Shown one piece after another: positions 46,084 through 57,520 of a stretch of 64,000 nucleotides of DNA. Position 1 is the stretch's first letter. Every line of letters begins with the position of its first letter. The position numbers were made by a program, and so were the translations under genes. The notes below the pieces were generated by a model. It had not been told where the DNA came from. It ran no database searches and saw only the letters and a program-made list of their open reading frames with translations. The stretch comes from Aegilops tauschii subsp. strangulata (Eukaryota; Streptophyta; Magnoliopsida; Poales; Poaceae): positions 377,867,792-377,931,791 of the forward strand of contig NC_053035.3 in NCBI RefSeq assembly GCF_002575655.3, in the 5' to 3' direction.

Positions 46084-46800
46084 AGTGCCTCTTACATCAT
46101 CCAAGAGTGCCAGTAAACTATAAACGACAATGGCTCTTTTTATTACTACGACATCAGTGACTCCCAGAATGAACCCTTACGCGTGACTCTGGAGACCACC
46201 CTCCCGTGCCTCCAGAGGCGACATGGCCTTGTGCCACCAAAGCCTGGGTCAACATGCCTCCGGGCAATATCCACACACACACATACCCTTACGCGTGACT
46301 CTGGAGACCACCCGCCCGTGCCTCCAGAGGTGACATGGCCTTGTGCCACCAAAGCCTGGGTCACCATGCATCCGGGCAATAATATCCACACACACACACA
46401 TACCCTTACACGTGACTCTGGAGACCACCCTCCCGTGCCTCCAGAGGTGACATGGCCTTGTGCCACCAAAGCCTGGGTCACCATGCATTCGGGCAATATC
46501 CACACACACAAATACCAAGAACGCCTCAACCGTGGCTAGCTCCTACGCACACGTGACTTCACATGCTTCAAACCCGTGCCTCTGGAGGCAACATACCAAT
46601 GACTTCACGTGACTACACATGCTTCAAACCCGTGCCTCCGGAGGCAACATACCAATGCCTTCGTAGTATGCACACATGTGAATGCACGCACAAACCTATA
46701 TATCCTCAAAAAAAGCCTAGCTCTTAAGCAGACGTGACTGCACATGCTTCAAACCCGTGCCTTTCGGAACAAAGCAGCTTGCCTTTTGCACAACCTACTA
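46084..46800. repeat. GTGCCTC-type repeats, 112-117-bp trimer and shorter copies
   Basis: Three tandem copies of about 112-117 bp (ACCCTTAC at 46173, 46285 and 46402) share GTGACTCTGGAGACCACC and GTGCCTCCAGAGG, separated by CA-repeat tracts. From about 46540 to 46760 a shorter unit containing CATGCTTCAAACCCGTGCC repeats three times. The GTGCC word is shared with the arrays after unit A and in unit B. Noncoding. Confidence 0.75.
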
Positions 46801-46840
46801 TATAAAAATTAAACAAGCAGGTTCCCTCGCACCGGAGGCG

Positions 46841-47949
46841 CCATGTCACACCACGAGGTACAACGCGCCGCACGAACCAGCACGCCGCACGACCAACACA
46901 CACTTCGACCTATGCCCCCCCTTCAAGATGTTTATGAAAATTAAATGAGCCGAAGGCGAGCCGGAGGTTCCCTCGCGCCGGAGGCGCCGTGCCACACCAC
47001 GAGGTACAACGCACCGCACGAACCAGCACGCAGCACGACCAACACACACTTCGACCTATGCTCCCCCTTCAAGATGTTTATGAAAATTAAACGAACCGAA
47101 GGCGAGCCGGAGGTTCCCTCGCGCCGGAGGCGCCGTGCCACACCACGAGGTACAACGCGCCGCACGAACCAGCACGCCGCACGACGAACACACACTTCGA
47201 CCTATGCCCCCCTTCAAGATGCTATGCCCCCCTCAAGATGTTTATGAAAATTAAACGAGCCGAAGGCGAGCCGGAGGTTCCCTCGCGCCGGAGGCGCCGT
47301 GCCACACCACGACGTACAACGCGCCGCACGAATCAGCACGCCGCACGACAAACACACACTTCGACCAATGCCCCCCCTTCAAGATGTTTATGAAAATTAA
47401 ACGAGCCGATGGCGAGCCGGAGGTTCCCTCGCGCCGGAGGCGCCGTGCGACACCACAAGGTACAACGCGCCACACGAACCAGCACGCCGCACGACCAACA
47501 CACACTTCGACCTATGCCCCCCCTTCAAGATGTTTATGAAAATTAAATGAGCCGAAGGCGAGCCCGAGTTTCCCTCGCGCCGGAGGCGCCGTGCCACACC
47601 ACAAGGTACAACGCGCCGCACGAACCAGCACGCCGCACGACGAACACACACTTCGACCTATGCCCCCCTTCAAGATGCTATGCCCCCCTCAAGATGTTTA
47701 TGAAAATTAAACGAGCCGAAGGCGAGCCGGAGGTTCCCTCGCGCCGGAGGCACCGTGCCACACCACGACGTACAACGCGCCGCACGAACCAGCACGCCGC
47801 ATGACCAACACACACTTCGACCTATGCCCCCCCTTCAAGATGTTTATGAAAATTAGAGGAGCCGAAGGCGAGACAGAGGTTCCCTCGCGCCGGAGGCGCC
47901 GTGTCACATCACGACGTACAACGCGCCGCACGAACCAGCACGCCGCACG
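46841..47949. repeat. 146-bp satellite, about 7.5 copies, with 3-monomer higher-order structure
   Basis: The landmark AAGATGTTTATGAAAATTAA recurs near 46926, 47073, 47236, 47383, 47528, 47692 and 47841. Steps are about 146-147 bp except two of about 164 bp, which contain the same 17-bp extra segment. Those long monomers begin 456 bp apart and share private variants, so three monomers make a higher-order unit. The array is cut by gypsy-2 at 47950 in the middle of a monomer. Confidence 0.85.
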
Positions 47950-50900
47950 TGTGACAGCCAGGTTTTTGCCCCCTCTTATTTGCCTGATTTTCATTTGGCT
48001 TTATTTTGAAATTTGGAGTTTTTGAATCTTTTCTTTTGGACTTAAACACTTGGGTACCCTTGGCTTTCACCCAAGTGCCTTATTTCCCTCTCTAATCATC
48101 ATTCCCCTTCTGATCCACCTCAAAATAATCTTGGGAATATTTTTCTTAAATGAAAATATTCATTTTTCCTCTCTAAAACCCTAGCTAGTTCATTGAGCTG
48201 CAAAGCAACCCCAATTTTTCTGGCTCACAAAAATCTGAGAAAATTCACAAATATTCTTTGAACCCTAGGGCACCTTCCTGAGCAAAAATATGTCATCACT
48301 TTTTGGAATATTTTTACTACAGAAAATATTTTCTGTTCTGGACAGAAATGGAGGTTTCTACAGCAACTACCATTTTACTTGCTCCATTGTGCCTGGATTT
48401 TCTTGAGCATCTTCACCTTAGTAGATCATGGCTAACCTCCAAAGCACAGCCCCCAACTCCTAGCCATTTGTCCTCAGTAACCTCTCAAAGTTACTGATCA
48501 GAAACTTACTTGGCTTGTAAAAACTCCTCTACTGCACCTGAATCCAAACCAAAGCGTGGTAAACTTCAAAACCACCACGAACAACGAGCCAGACATGACT
48601 TTTGGACGTAGGCTCGCCTGAGGGAAGAGTTCGCGCGGTGACCACGCGTGTCCACCATGCCATGCCTGCGTGTCGACGCGCTCTGAGTGCCGCCGAGCGC
48701 TCTGTTCGCGCGTGCTCGCTTCCCCCGTCTGCTCGAGCGTGCCAAACTTCGCCACCATCCTCGTCTCAACGCCATTAACTCCCCCCTGGCGCTCGCCGAC
48801 ACCGGAGCTCGCCGCAGCAAGCACGGGCACGGTCCGGCCAACACGACAGTGCGGTGCGCACTGTGCTCGTCGCCTTCTCCTTGCTCCTGTGCTCGTCCCC
48901 GTTCGTCAACAGTCGCCGCGTCAGCTGCGTCACCTTCTCCCCTATCACTGACGCCGCTCGTCGCCGGGCGCCGTGGACAGGTGCCCACCGGCGGAGCCCG
49001 AACCCCCCCTCTCCGCTCGCCTATAAATGGAGCCGCCCCCAGCCTCCTCGAGCACCATCCACCACTCCCACCCACTCCTCTAGCACATAGGCAACCGTAG
49101 CCCGGCAGGGCAGGCCGCGGGCCGCCGTCCCCGAGCTCGAGCTCGCCGGCGATCCCCTCTGGTCGTCGCGGTAGCTCCAGCCCCTCTCAGGCCAGGGCAA
49201 CCCTTCCAGAGCCTCCACCTCTCGTCGGTGAAGCTGTTCCAACCTCTTGGAGCCCCTGGAGTTGCCTCTGCTCGTCGTCTTCCTCATCTCCGGCGACCAC
49301 CGCGTTCTTCCTCAGCTTGCGAGGTCGATTCCGACGCCGTTCGACCACCTCTAGCTACGCTACGGGTACGGGCAGGTGCGCCTCCGTCCCCTCTCTCAAT
49401 CCCTCCCTCTCGTTTTGGCCAAGGAGCCCTCGTCGCCGGCGAGAGCTCCGGCGAAGCCACGACCCCCTCTGTTTCCTTCTCCCCCTCCTCCTCACCTGAC
49501 TAGCGGGGCCCGCTAGTCAGCCACTCTGTACGCGCGTGAAGTGGTACGAGTGGTGGCACCCCTGGGCTTTACGCCTTCGATGTCACCCCCCCCCCAGTTT
49601 GTTTTATTTTTATTCAAATTCATTTGAATTTACAGAAAGCTTCAAACAGCCATAACTCTTCAACCATAAGTCCAAATGAATTGATTCTTTTTGCATTGTG
49701 TTCTTTGCAAAGAAATCTAGCAGCTCACCAAAAATGAGATTTTTCTGTGCTGCCTAGATTTTCTGGTGATTTTCAGAAGTGTTCTTGATATCTTCTTATT
49801 GTATTTAAAATTATTTTCAGAGGGTGAGGCTTGTCTTGAGGATCACCAGAAGGCTTGTGAACCTCATCTGCACTAAGGCAAGCCACAACAACATTTTCAT
49901 GGTGTCATTTCAATATTTATGATTTTCTTACTTGAATGAAAGGATTAATCCATGCATTTAAATAACTATTATGTTATTTATATTCTGTTAAGTGTTTGTT
50001 AGTTATTATGCTTGATTTACAGAATGTTTGAAACTAGCTTAGTTGGTAAAGAAGCTAAGATCAACTTGGGGTAATGATAAAATGATTTGTTATGCATATG
50101 AGTAATTACTTAAAGTTATTTTCTTGCACAAATAAAATAGTAAAATTTGCTCACAAGCGGTTAAGTCGATAGCTTTCTTAAGGAACAGCTAAAGAAAACG
50201 CTCTCACGAATCCTATTTTCTGATTATGTATGCCGCGACATTACGATTTGGATAGAAAATATTCTGTTAAGTGCTTGTTTAGCCATTTTGCTTGATTTAC
50301 AGAATGTTTGAACCTAACTTTGTTGGTAAAGAAATTAGGATTTGCTTGTGGTGATGATAGTATAATTTTTGCTATGCATATGAGAAATTAATCGAAGTTA
50401 TTTTCTTGCATGAGAAAAATAATAAAACTTGCTACAAAATATCTTGTTAAAGTGAGAGTTACCCTGACCAGGAAAGTAATATAAGTTGTTGAAGTTTATG
50501 CTTAGTGTGAATATGGTTGACATCAGTCATTTTCGTTAATATGTGATGCATGTGTAGTATTGCATTTCATGGCATGCTATGACACCGGTCATTTTCATTT
50601 TAAGTTGAACCTGAATATAACTCAACTTGAATATATCGTTGACTGGGTCATGGTGCCGCTGAATCGAGTTTTTCCCAGTGCAACCACATTTGCCTTTGTG
50701 GAAAGGCCTTGATTCGGTCCATTGACATGCCTCTGGTCGGTGCCTCCAACTAGGGAAGGTTATGGGCATGCTTACCCTGGCCCGGTAAGCAGGCATAATC
50801 TTTTGTGCCCGTTGTTGAGATTATGGTACCGGGTCCCCGAGTGGGATCATTTTGGCCACGACGGTGGTCGTTGTGTCTTTGGTAGACACGGGGCCACCTA

Positions 50901-51845
50901 GGACTAGCCCGTAGGGGATTGGGTCGGAGTGGCCGGGAGAGTGTCATGGCAATGGAGGGGTTTCGTCGGAATGCCGTTGTTCCACCCGAATGGGAGTGCG
51001 AGGCCATGGGTTCCGTGGTGTGGGTAAAGTGTGCTACCTCTGCAGAGTGTATAATCTATCGATAGCCGAGTCCACGGTCACGGACGCCTCGTAGTAGGTC
51101 CCACCATGAGTCAACGTTTAATAAATTTGCACACTAAGTTATGAACTTTGCACTGTTGATGATGCCGGAAAGGCCATCGAGATGTTCGAGACCAAATATT
51201 GGCCGTGGTTATGATCGCCGTAAGGATCACGAGTCTCTTGCCTGCTCATGGATTCAGCAGGCAGTTTAAAAGGTTGACCTATTTGGGAATCTCCGGATCT
51301 GGTCAAGACCACGATGGTGATTTGTTTGTGATCCATAAATGATCACGGTTGGTAAGTCCGTCCCGAGGGACGTTCGAGCATGATCACAGCATGTTGGACA
51401 TATGGTGTTGCGTTATTATTAATTGGTTAATTATCATGGTATTGTTTGTCATTATGATTATGCCTGTTGTGAGCTTGCAAGTACATTCAATGTACTGACC
51501 TCGCGTATCATGCCAGATTTCAGGAAAGTCTAGTTGGAAAGGAGTGTTGTCCGATTCTAGATCGTGTCCACATCGGTGTCCCTGTGCTATGGAGCTTCCG
51601 CTACAACGTTGTTCCGCTGCCGCGTAGTTGTCATGATCGAGGCCCCTTTATGTTCACTAAATAATGTACATATTGTTCAGCCGCACCGTGCATGCCGCCT
51701 CGACATCTGTTGTAATATAAACTCTGATCCGCTAGCATCAATAAAGCGGTTGTTTTCTGTACCAAGATGTTGTGTGTTGCCAGAAGACATGGTCTCTGGG
51801 CTGGCAATGCAGGGTAAACCGGTCGCTCTGAGCCGGGGTGCCACA
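47950..51845 (+). repeat. gypsy-2 5' LTR, 3896 bp
   Basis: Starts TGTGACAGCC inside the satellite and ends GGGGTGCCACA just before the primer site. Contains a GC-rich core at about 48600-49500 with a TATA box. ORFs in the GC-rich core are artefacts. The 3' LTR is outside the window, so the 5' border is set from the TG terminus and the break in the satellite. Confidence 0.82.
49022..49028 (+). promoter_or_regulatory. TATA box in gypsy-2 LTR
   Basis: TATAAAT in CGCCTATAAATGGAGCC, within the GC-rich core of the LTR. Confidence 0.55.
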
Positions 51846-51850
51846 ACGCT

Positions 51851-51862
51851 TGGTATCAGAGC
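51851..51862 (+). other. gypsy-2 primer binding site (tRNA-iMet)
   Basis: TGGTATCAGAGC, five bases after the LTR end; same primer as gypsy-1. Confidence 0.92.
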
Positions 51863-52013
51863 CGCGCTGACTATAGGCCACGCTAGACTACGACGTGTTA
51901 ACTAGACGCTAGACACGAGTAAGTTTGAGTGCTGGTAGCAGTTATAGCTGGTTGTTGCATTGCAGGCATTTGGTTTATTTTTTATGCTAACCTGCTAATG
52001 GTTGTGAGTGTAG

Positions 52014-52826
52014 ATGGCTCCGGTGCCGTATCCGTTCCAGTTGCAGCTGATGCCGTACACGTCACCGCACCTCCTTCGCAACGTGTGGCGTCGGCTGTAT
52101 CCTTTCGGAGACGACCCAGTCTATCGTGTGTACCAGGAGCGTCTAGCAGACTCAGTGTATGAGTATCACGCAGTGGTTACTCTGCGCACCAGTTCCGATT
52201 CCGGCTCTTACACTCGTACTTCTCGGAGCGGTTACGCCTCTACCGCTTCTCAGGTTGTCCAGTTTGCCGCATTCGAGGTCCTTGTCGAGCTTCGCTACAA
52301 CGAGGTCCGAATGCACAACAACCCAGGTTTCTACTACTATCCTTCTCTGCACGACAATGGTCGTGTCCGTTTCCCTATCATTGATCCGAAGTCTAATAGT
52401 GTTGCTAGCCACCTTGCTCGATATGTCACCGCTAGCTATCTTCTGATCCACGAGCTGGCTCGAGAACTGACTCGTGCCCGTACTGCTTTAGCCGCTGCTT
52501 TAGTCTCTACTAGATCTAGCACTGCTCCATCTTCTCTGGGATTTACTCCGTACATTCCAGTCAGTTCTAGTTCCCCTATTTCGCCGGTTACTCCTCCGAG
52601 TAGCACGGGCGTCTCAGCCGTGAATCCTCTCAGTGCTCCTGCCGAGTGGGTTTCACTTCTCACTACTCCTGTAGCCCCGATGCTTCATCCTACCCCTGCC
52701 CCTGACGGAGAGCCCTCGAGGCAGCGCCGTCGTGTTACCTTTAACCCGGAGGTTTCCGTTAACCTTGTCAGTTCAGGATCCGAGACTGCTTCACGGGAGG
52801 ACACCGCAGCACCAGCAGAGCAGTAG
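52014..52826 (+). CDS. gypsy-2 extra ORF between LTR and gag
   Basis: Intact 270-codon frame starting MAPVPYPFQLQLMPY. The N-terminal half has YHAVVTLRTSSDSG and SQVVQFAAFEVLVELRYNE, a strand-then-Ala-helix pattern also seen in the gypsy-1 extra ORF (3691-4422). A middle helix (YLLIHELARELTRARTALAA) is followed by a Ser/Pro/Thr-rich low-complexity tail and a basic RQRRRV. The family is not recognised. Position and size match gypsy-1, so this is probably an accessory ORF of Tekay-group elements; a dsRNA-binding-like fold is a guess from pattern alone. Confidence 0.6.
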   Translation: MAPVPYPFQLQLMPYTSPHLLRNVWRRLYPFGDDPVYRVYQERLADSVYEYHAVVTLRTSSDSGSYTRTSRSGYASTASQVVQFAAFEVLVELRYNEVRMHNNPGFYYYPSLHDNGRVRFPIIDPKSNSVASHLARYVTASYLLIHELARELTRARTALAAALVSTRSSTAPSSLGFTPYIPVSSSSPISPVTPPSSTGVSAVNPLSAPAEWVSLLTTPVAPMLHPTPAPDGEPSRQRRRVTFNPEVSVNLVSSGSETASREDTAAPAEQ

Positions 52827-53093
52827 TACCTCTGAGCATTCGCAGTCATCCGGATGATGTACGGATGTAGTCATACGAGTCATGATGTTTCTTTGCATGT
52901 ATGAGAGTAGTTGAACCTGGCATGTTGTTTATCTTTCATGTATGAGTCTATGTATAATTATGTTGGGACTTTATTCGCCGTATTTTCTTCGCTCTTTTGT
53001 TTTCTTCCGGGATTTGTTGCTAGCTTTTCCCCAAATTTATTCTTGGATGTTTCTCATCTCGATTGCGTTGTCTTGGGAAAAATCCACAGTAGG

Positions 53094-54170
53094 ATGATGC
53101 GGGGAGGCAGCAGTAGCAACGTTCGTGAGGGAACTCCTGTTCGTCATTCTGCACGACAGGCAGGACATTCTCCCGAGCCGTACGTTCCGGCACCGCCTCC
53201 ACCGCCAAGTCCGCCCTCCACCGAGCAAATTCTGCGTATGTTTGAGGAAAGAAGGAACAATGATCTTATTGAAATATTAAGAAGTGTGCAAGCTATGGTT
53301 GGACAGAATGGAAATCAGAACGGTCATTACTCAAAGCTGTCAGATTTTCAAAGGACCAAGCCACCCAGTTTCAGTCAGATTGTTGACCCATTGGATGCAG
53401 ACGATTGGTTGCGTACCATTGAGAAAAAGCTTGAGATTGCTCGTACTGAAGAAAATGATAAAGTTCCATTTGCAACTCATTACCTTGAAGACGCTGCTGC
53501 CATATGGTGGGAAAATGCAAAAGCTATGTGGCCTGTTGATGAAGAAATCACCTGGGGAAAATTTAAGGATCAGTTCCGAAAATATCATATCCCTACTGGA
53601 GTTATGAAGACTAAGCAGCGTGAATTTCTTGCACTCATCCAAGGAAGTCAGTCGGTGGGTGAATACTTGCAAAAATTTAATCATCTGGCTCGTTACTCCC
53701 TTTATGACGTGGCCACCGAAGAAAGGAAGATTGACAGATTTTTTGGAGGCATAAATCCGCAACTCCGGTGTACTCTCAGTATGTTTGATTTCCCAGATTT
53801 CCAAACTCTGGTGAACAAGGCTTTCATTGCTGAACAGGAGCACAAGCTTATATCAGATAATATGCCTGTTAACAACGACCACAAGCGCAAGTTTGAGCCA
53901 AAGAAGGATGGGCAACCAGTGCAAAAGGCTCGTACCTGGCAGCAGACTCGGGTGGAATACAAGCCAAATTGGCAACAGAATGTTAACAAGACCACCACTC
54001 AAGTCAAGAATGTCGTGACCAACCCAATGCATGAGGAGCGTCAGTGCAATAATTCTTGCTTCAGTTGTGGGTAGAACAGACATTATGCCAGACAGTGCCC
54101 CAAGAACAACAAGGCGAATGCCCTATTCAGGCCACAAGTCAACTTTATAGAGCACGTGCATCATCTCTCA
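53094..54170 (+). pseudogene. gypsy-2 gag
   Basis: The likely start is ATG 53094 or 53097 (MMRGGSSSNVREG). The frame has a Pro-rich stretch, then the gag domain (DADDWLRTIEKKLEIAR, AAAIWWENAKAMW, QREFLALIQGSQSVGEYLQ). The CCHC zinc knuckle starts CFSCG and is cut by TAG at 54072-54074; the sequence continues in frame as NRHYARQCP, so a Lys or Gln codon has become a stop inside the knuckle. A frame change near 54175 leads to protease. Confidence 0.85.
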
Positions 54171-54174
54171 GCCC

Positions 54175-55720
54175 AATGAAGCCCAAGAGAACCCCGAAGT
54201 CGTCATTGGTATGTTTTCTGTTAATGACATACCTGCCGTAATTTTATTTGACTCTGGGGCTTCCCATTCTTTTATTTCTCGGAGTTTTTCTGCCCAAAAC
54301 AAATTTCCTTGTTCGCTTTTGGGCAAAAATATGCTGGTACAAACCCCGGGATCTTTACTCAAGAGCAATCTGGTCTGCCGTGATCTGGAAATCAATATCA
54401 ACGGAGTCTACTTTCCAACCTCTCTGATAATTATTGAGTCTGCAAAGTTGGATATTATATTGGGTATGAATTGGTTGACCCAATATCAAGTTTGCATAAA
54501 CTGTGCAACATGAGAAGTCACTTTGACCAGTCTAAATGGGCAGACTACCAAATTCTATGCTCACAAGAATATACCCAAGCAAGAATTGGTTTTCACCGCT
54601 GTGGCTGAGTTGGAATTAATTCTTGTGGTCAGCGAGTACCCTGATGTATTTCCAGAAGAACTGCCAGGCATGCCACCAGATCGAGAGCTGGAATTTGCAA
54701 TAGATCTTGTGCCCGGAACTGCACCATTATACAAGAAGTATTACCGGATGCCCTCATCAGAATTAGTGGAGCTAAAGAAACAGCTTGATGAACTGCTCCA
54801 GAAAGGATATATTCGTCCCAGCTCTTCACCATGGGGATCACCTGCTATTTTTGTGGACAAAAAGGATGGCAGCCTCCGCATGTGCGTAGATTACCGCCAG
54901 CTGAATGAGGTCACCATCAAAAATAAATATTCGCTGCCAAGGATTGATGATCTGTTTGATCAGCTCAGTGGGGCAAAAGTATTCTCTAAGATCGATTTAC
55001 GCACCGGATATCATCAGCTCAAGATTAAAAAGGAAGATATTCCTAAGACCGCATTCACTACTCGGTACGGTCTTTATGAATATACAGTGATGTCCTTTGG
55101 TCTCACCAATGCCCCTGCTTTCTTCATGAATATGATGAACAAAGTATTCATGGACTTCCTCGACAAATTCGTGGTAGTCTTCATCGATGACATCCTCATT
55201 TACTCCAAGTTTAAAGAAGAGCACAAGGACCACCTCCGAGCAGTGCTACAACGACTCCGCGACCATCAGCTATACGCCAAATTCAGTAAATGCGAATTTT
55301 GGCTCAAGCAAGTTGGGTTTCTCGGACATGTACTACCCGCCAAAGGTATAGCCGTGGACCCGAGCAAAGTAAAGGATGTGCTCGATTGGTTGCCGCCCAC
55401 GACCGTGATGCAGATCCGGAGTTTGCTCGGATTAGCTGGATATTACCGTCATTTCATTGAAGGGTTTTCCAAGATTGCTAAACCCATGACGGAGCTGCTA
55501 AAAAAGGATAAGAAGTTTCAATGGACGGAGGACTGTGAGAAAAGTTTCAATGAGCTAAAGATACGGCTGACAACCGCACCTGTATTGACTCTTCCAGACA
55601 TTTATCGCAGTTTTGATGTGGATTGTGACGCCTCCAGGCAAGGCCTTGGTTGCGTACTTATGCAAGATAGCAAGGTAGTAGCATATGCATCATGACAGCT
55701 ACGACCCCACGAGGGAAATT
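54175..55720 (+). pseudogene. gypsy-2 protease, RT and start of RNase H
   Basis: Protease motif LFDSGASHSFISR at about 54244-54282, ending in a TGA near 54511 after CINCAT. From 54523 the frame is open to 55695: [47 protein letters not shown] and the RT active site FIDD ([12 protein letters not shown]). RNase H begins with [17 protein letters not shown] at 55693-55695 (AYAS-stop-QLRPHEG) replaces a CGA Arg codon. The Copia element interrupts RNase H 25 bases later. Confidence 0.88.
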
Positions 55721-57506
55721 TGTTGGAAATATGCCCTAGAGGCAATAATAAATAGGTTATTATTATATTTCCTTGTTCATGATAATCGTTTATTATCCAT
55801 GCTAGAATTGTATTGATAGGAAACTCAGATACATGTGTGGATACATAGACAACACCATGTCCCTAGTAAGCCTCTAGTTGACTAGCTCGTTGATCAATAG
55901 ATGGTTACGGTTTCCTGACCATGGACATTGGATGTCGTTGATAACGGGATCACATCATTAGGAGAATGATGTGATGGACAAGACCCAATCCTAAGCCTAA
56001 CACAAGATCGTGTAGTTCGTTTGCTCAGAGCTTTTCTAATGTCAAGTATCACTTCCTTAGACCATGAGATTGTGCAACTCCCGGATACCGTAGGAATGCT
56101 TTGGGTGTGCCAAACGTCACAACGTAACTGGGTGGCTATAAAGGTGCACTACGGGTATCTCCGAAAGTGTCTGTTGGGTTGGCACGAATCGAGACTGGGA
56201 TTTGTCACTCCGTGTAAACGGAGAGGTATCTCTGGGCCCACTCGGTAGGACATCATCATTATGTGCACAATGTGACCAAGGAGTTGATCACGGGATGATG
56301 TGAGTTACGGAACGAGTAAAGAGACTTGCCGGTAACGAGATTGAACAAGGTATAGGGATACCGACGATCGAATCTCGGGCAAGTAACATACCGTTAGACA
56401 AAGGGAATTGAATACGGGATTGATTGAATCCCCGACATCGTGGTTCATCCGATGAGATCATCGTGGAACATGTGGGAGCCAACATGGGTATCCAGATCCC
56501 GCTGTTGGTTATTGACCGGAGAACGTCTCGGTCATGTCTGCATGGTTCCCGAACCCGTAGGGTCTACACGCTTAAGGTTCGATGACGCTAGGGTTATAGG
56601 GAAAGCATGTACGTGGTTACCGAATGTTGTTCGGAGTCCCGGATGAGATCCCGGACGTCACGAGGAGTTCCGGAATGGTCCGGAGGTAAAGATTTATATA
56701 TGGGAAGTCCTGTTTTGGTCACCGGAAAAGTTTCGGGTGAAATCGGTAATGTACCGGGACCACCGGGAGGGTCCCGGGGGTCCACCAAGTGGGGCCACCA
56801 GCCCCAGAAGGCTGCGTGGGCCAAGTGTGGGAGGGGACCAGCCCCAGGTGGGCTGGTGCGCCCCCCCACCAAGGCCCAAGGCGCATGGGAGAGTGGGAGG
56901 GGGCAAACCCTAGGTCCAGATGGGCCTTAGGGCCCATCTAGTGGGGCGCCTCCCCCTCTCCTCCCCTTGGCCGCCCCCTTGATGGGATCTAGGGCTGGCT
57001 GCCTCCTCTTGGGGGTGGAAACCCTAAGGGGGGCGCAGCCCCCTTCCCCCCTATATATACTTGAGGTTTGGGCTGCCATACACACACGAGAAAGTCTCCT
57101 TTTGGTGCTGCCCTACCCCTCTCCCTCCTCCTCCTCTCCCACGGTGCTTGGCGAAGCCCTGCGGGATTGCCACGCTCCTCCACCACCACCATGCCGTCGT
57201 GTTGCTGCTGGATGGAGTCTTCCCCAACCTCTCCCTCTCTCCTTGCTGGATCAAGGCGTGGGAGACGTCACCGGGCTGCACGTGTGTTGAACGCGGAGGC
57301 ACCGTTCTTTCGGTGCTTAGATCGGAATCAACCGCGATCTGAATCGCTACGAGTACGACTCCCTCATCCGCGTTCTTGCAACGCTTCCGCATCGCGATCT
57401 ACAAGGGTATGTAGATTCACTCCCCTTCCCCTCGTTGCTAGATTACTCCATAGATTGATCTTGGTGATGCGTAGAAAATTTTGAATTTCTGCTACGTTCC
57501 CCAACA
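55721..57506 (+). repeat. Angela-like 5' LTR (1786 bp)
   Basis: Starts TGTTGGAAAT, ends CCCCAACA. Differences from the 3' LTR: base 56000 (A, versus G at 62850) and base 56581 (G, versus A at 63431). Confidence 0.93.
57052..57059 (+). promoter_or_regulatory. TATA box in Angela-like LTR
   Basis: TATATATA in CCCTATATATACTTGAGG; the same word is at 63902-63909 in the 3' LTR. Confidence 0.7.
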
Positions 57507-57507
57507 G

Positions 57508-57520
57508 TGGCATCATGAGC
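57508..57520 (+). other. Angela-like primer binding site
   Basis: TGGCATCATGAGC directly after the LTR, an imperfect match to the initiator-Met tRNA end (TGGTATCAGAGC). Confidence 0.6.

Larger units (their letters stand above)
47950..55720 (+). mobile_element. Ty3/gypsy chromovirus (gypsy-2), partial, split by Angela-like element
   Basis: Plus-strand element: 5' LTR 47950-51845, initiator-Met primer site, extra ORF, gag, protease, RT and the start of RNase H, then interrupted at 55720 by the Copia element. The remainder (rest of RNase H, integrase, 3' LTR) would lie beyond the right edge. RT motifs resemble gypsy-1 (about the same family group), with long LTR and iMet primer typical of the Tekay group. 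Stops in the gag zinc knuckle, between protease and RT and in RNase H mark it as defective. Confidence 0.9.

Noticed and set aside
46941..47994. Series of 84-100 codon ORFs on both strands in the 146-bp satellite
   Set aside because: Each monomer gives the same frame because the period is close to a multiple of three; both strands are open, so this is periodicity and not coding.
48670..49503. ORFs of 90-170 codons in the gypsy-2 LTR core
   Set aside because: GC-rich, open in several frames, rich in A, P, R and S, and inside the LTR around its TATA box.
56594..57484. ORFs repeated in both Angela-like LTRs
   Set aside because: They lie in the LTR, overlap on both strands and have no domain; repetition only reflects the LTR pair.
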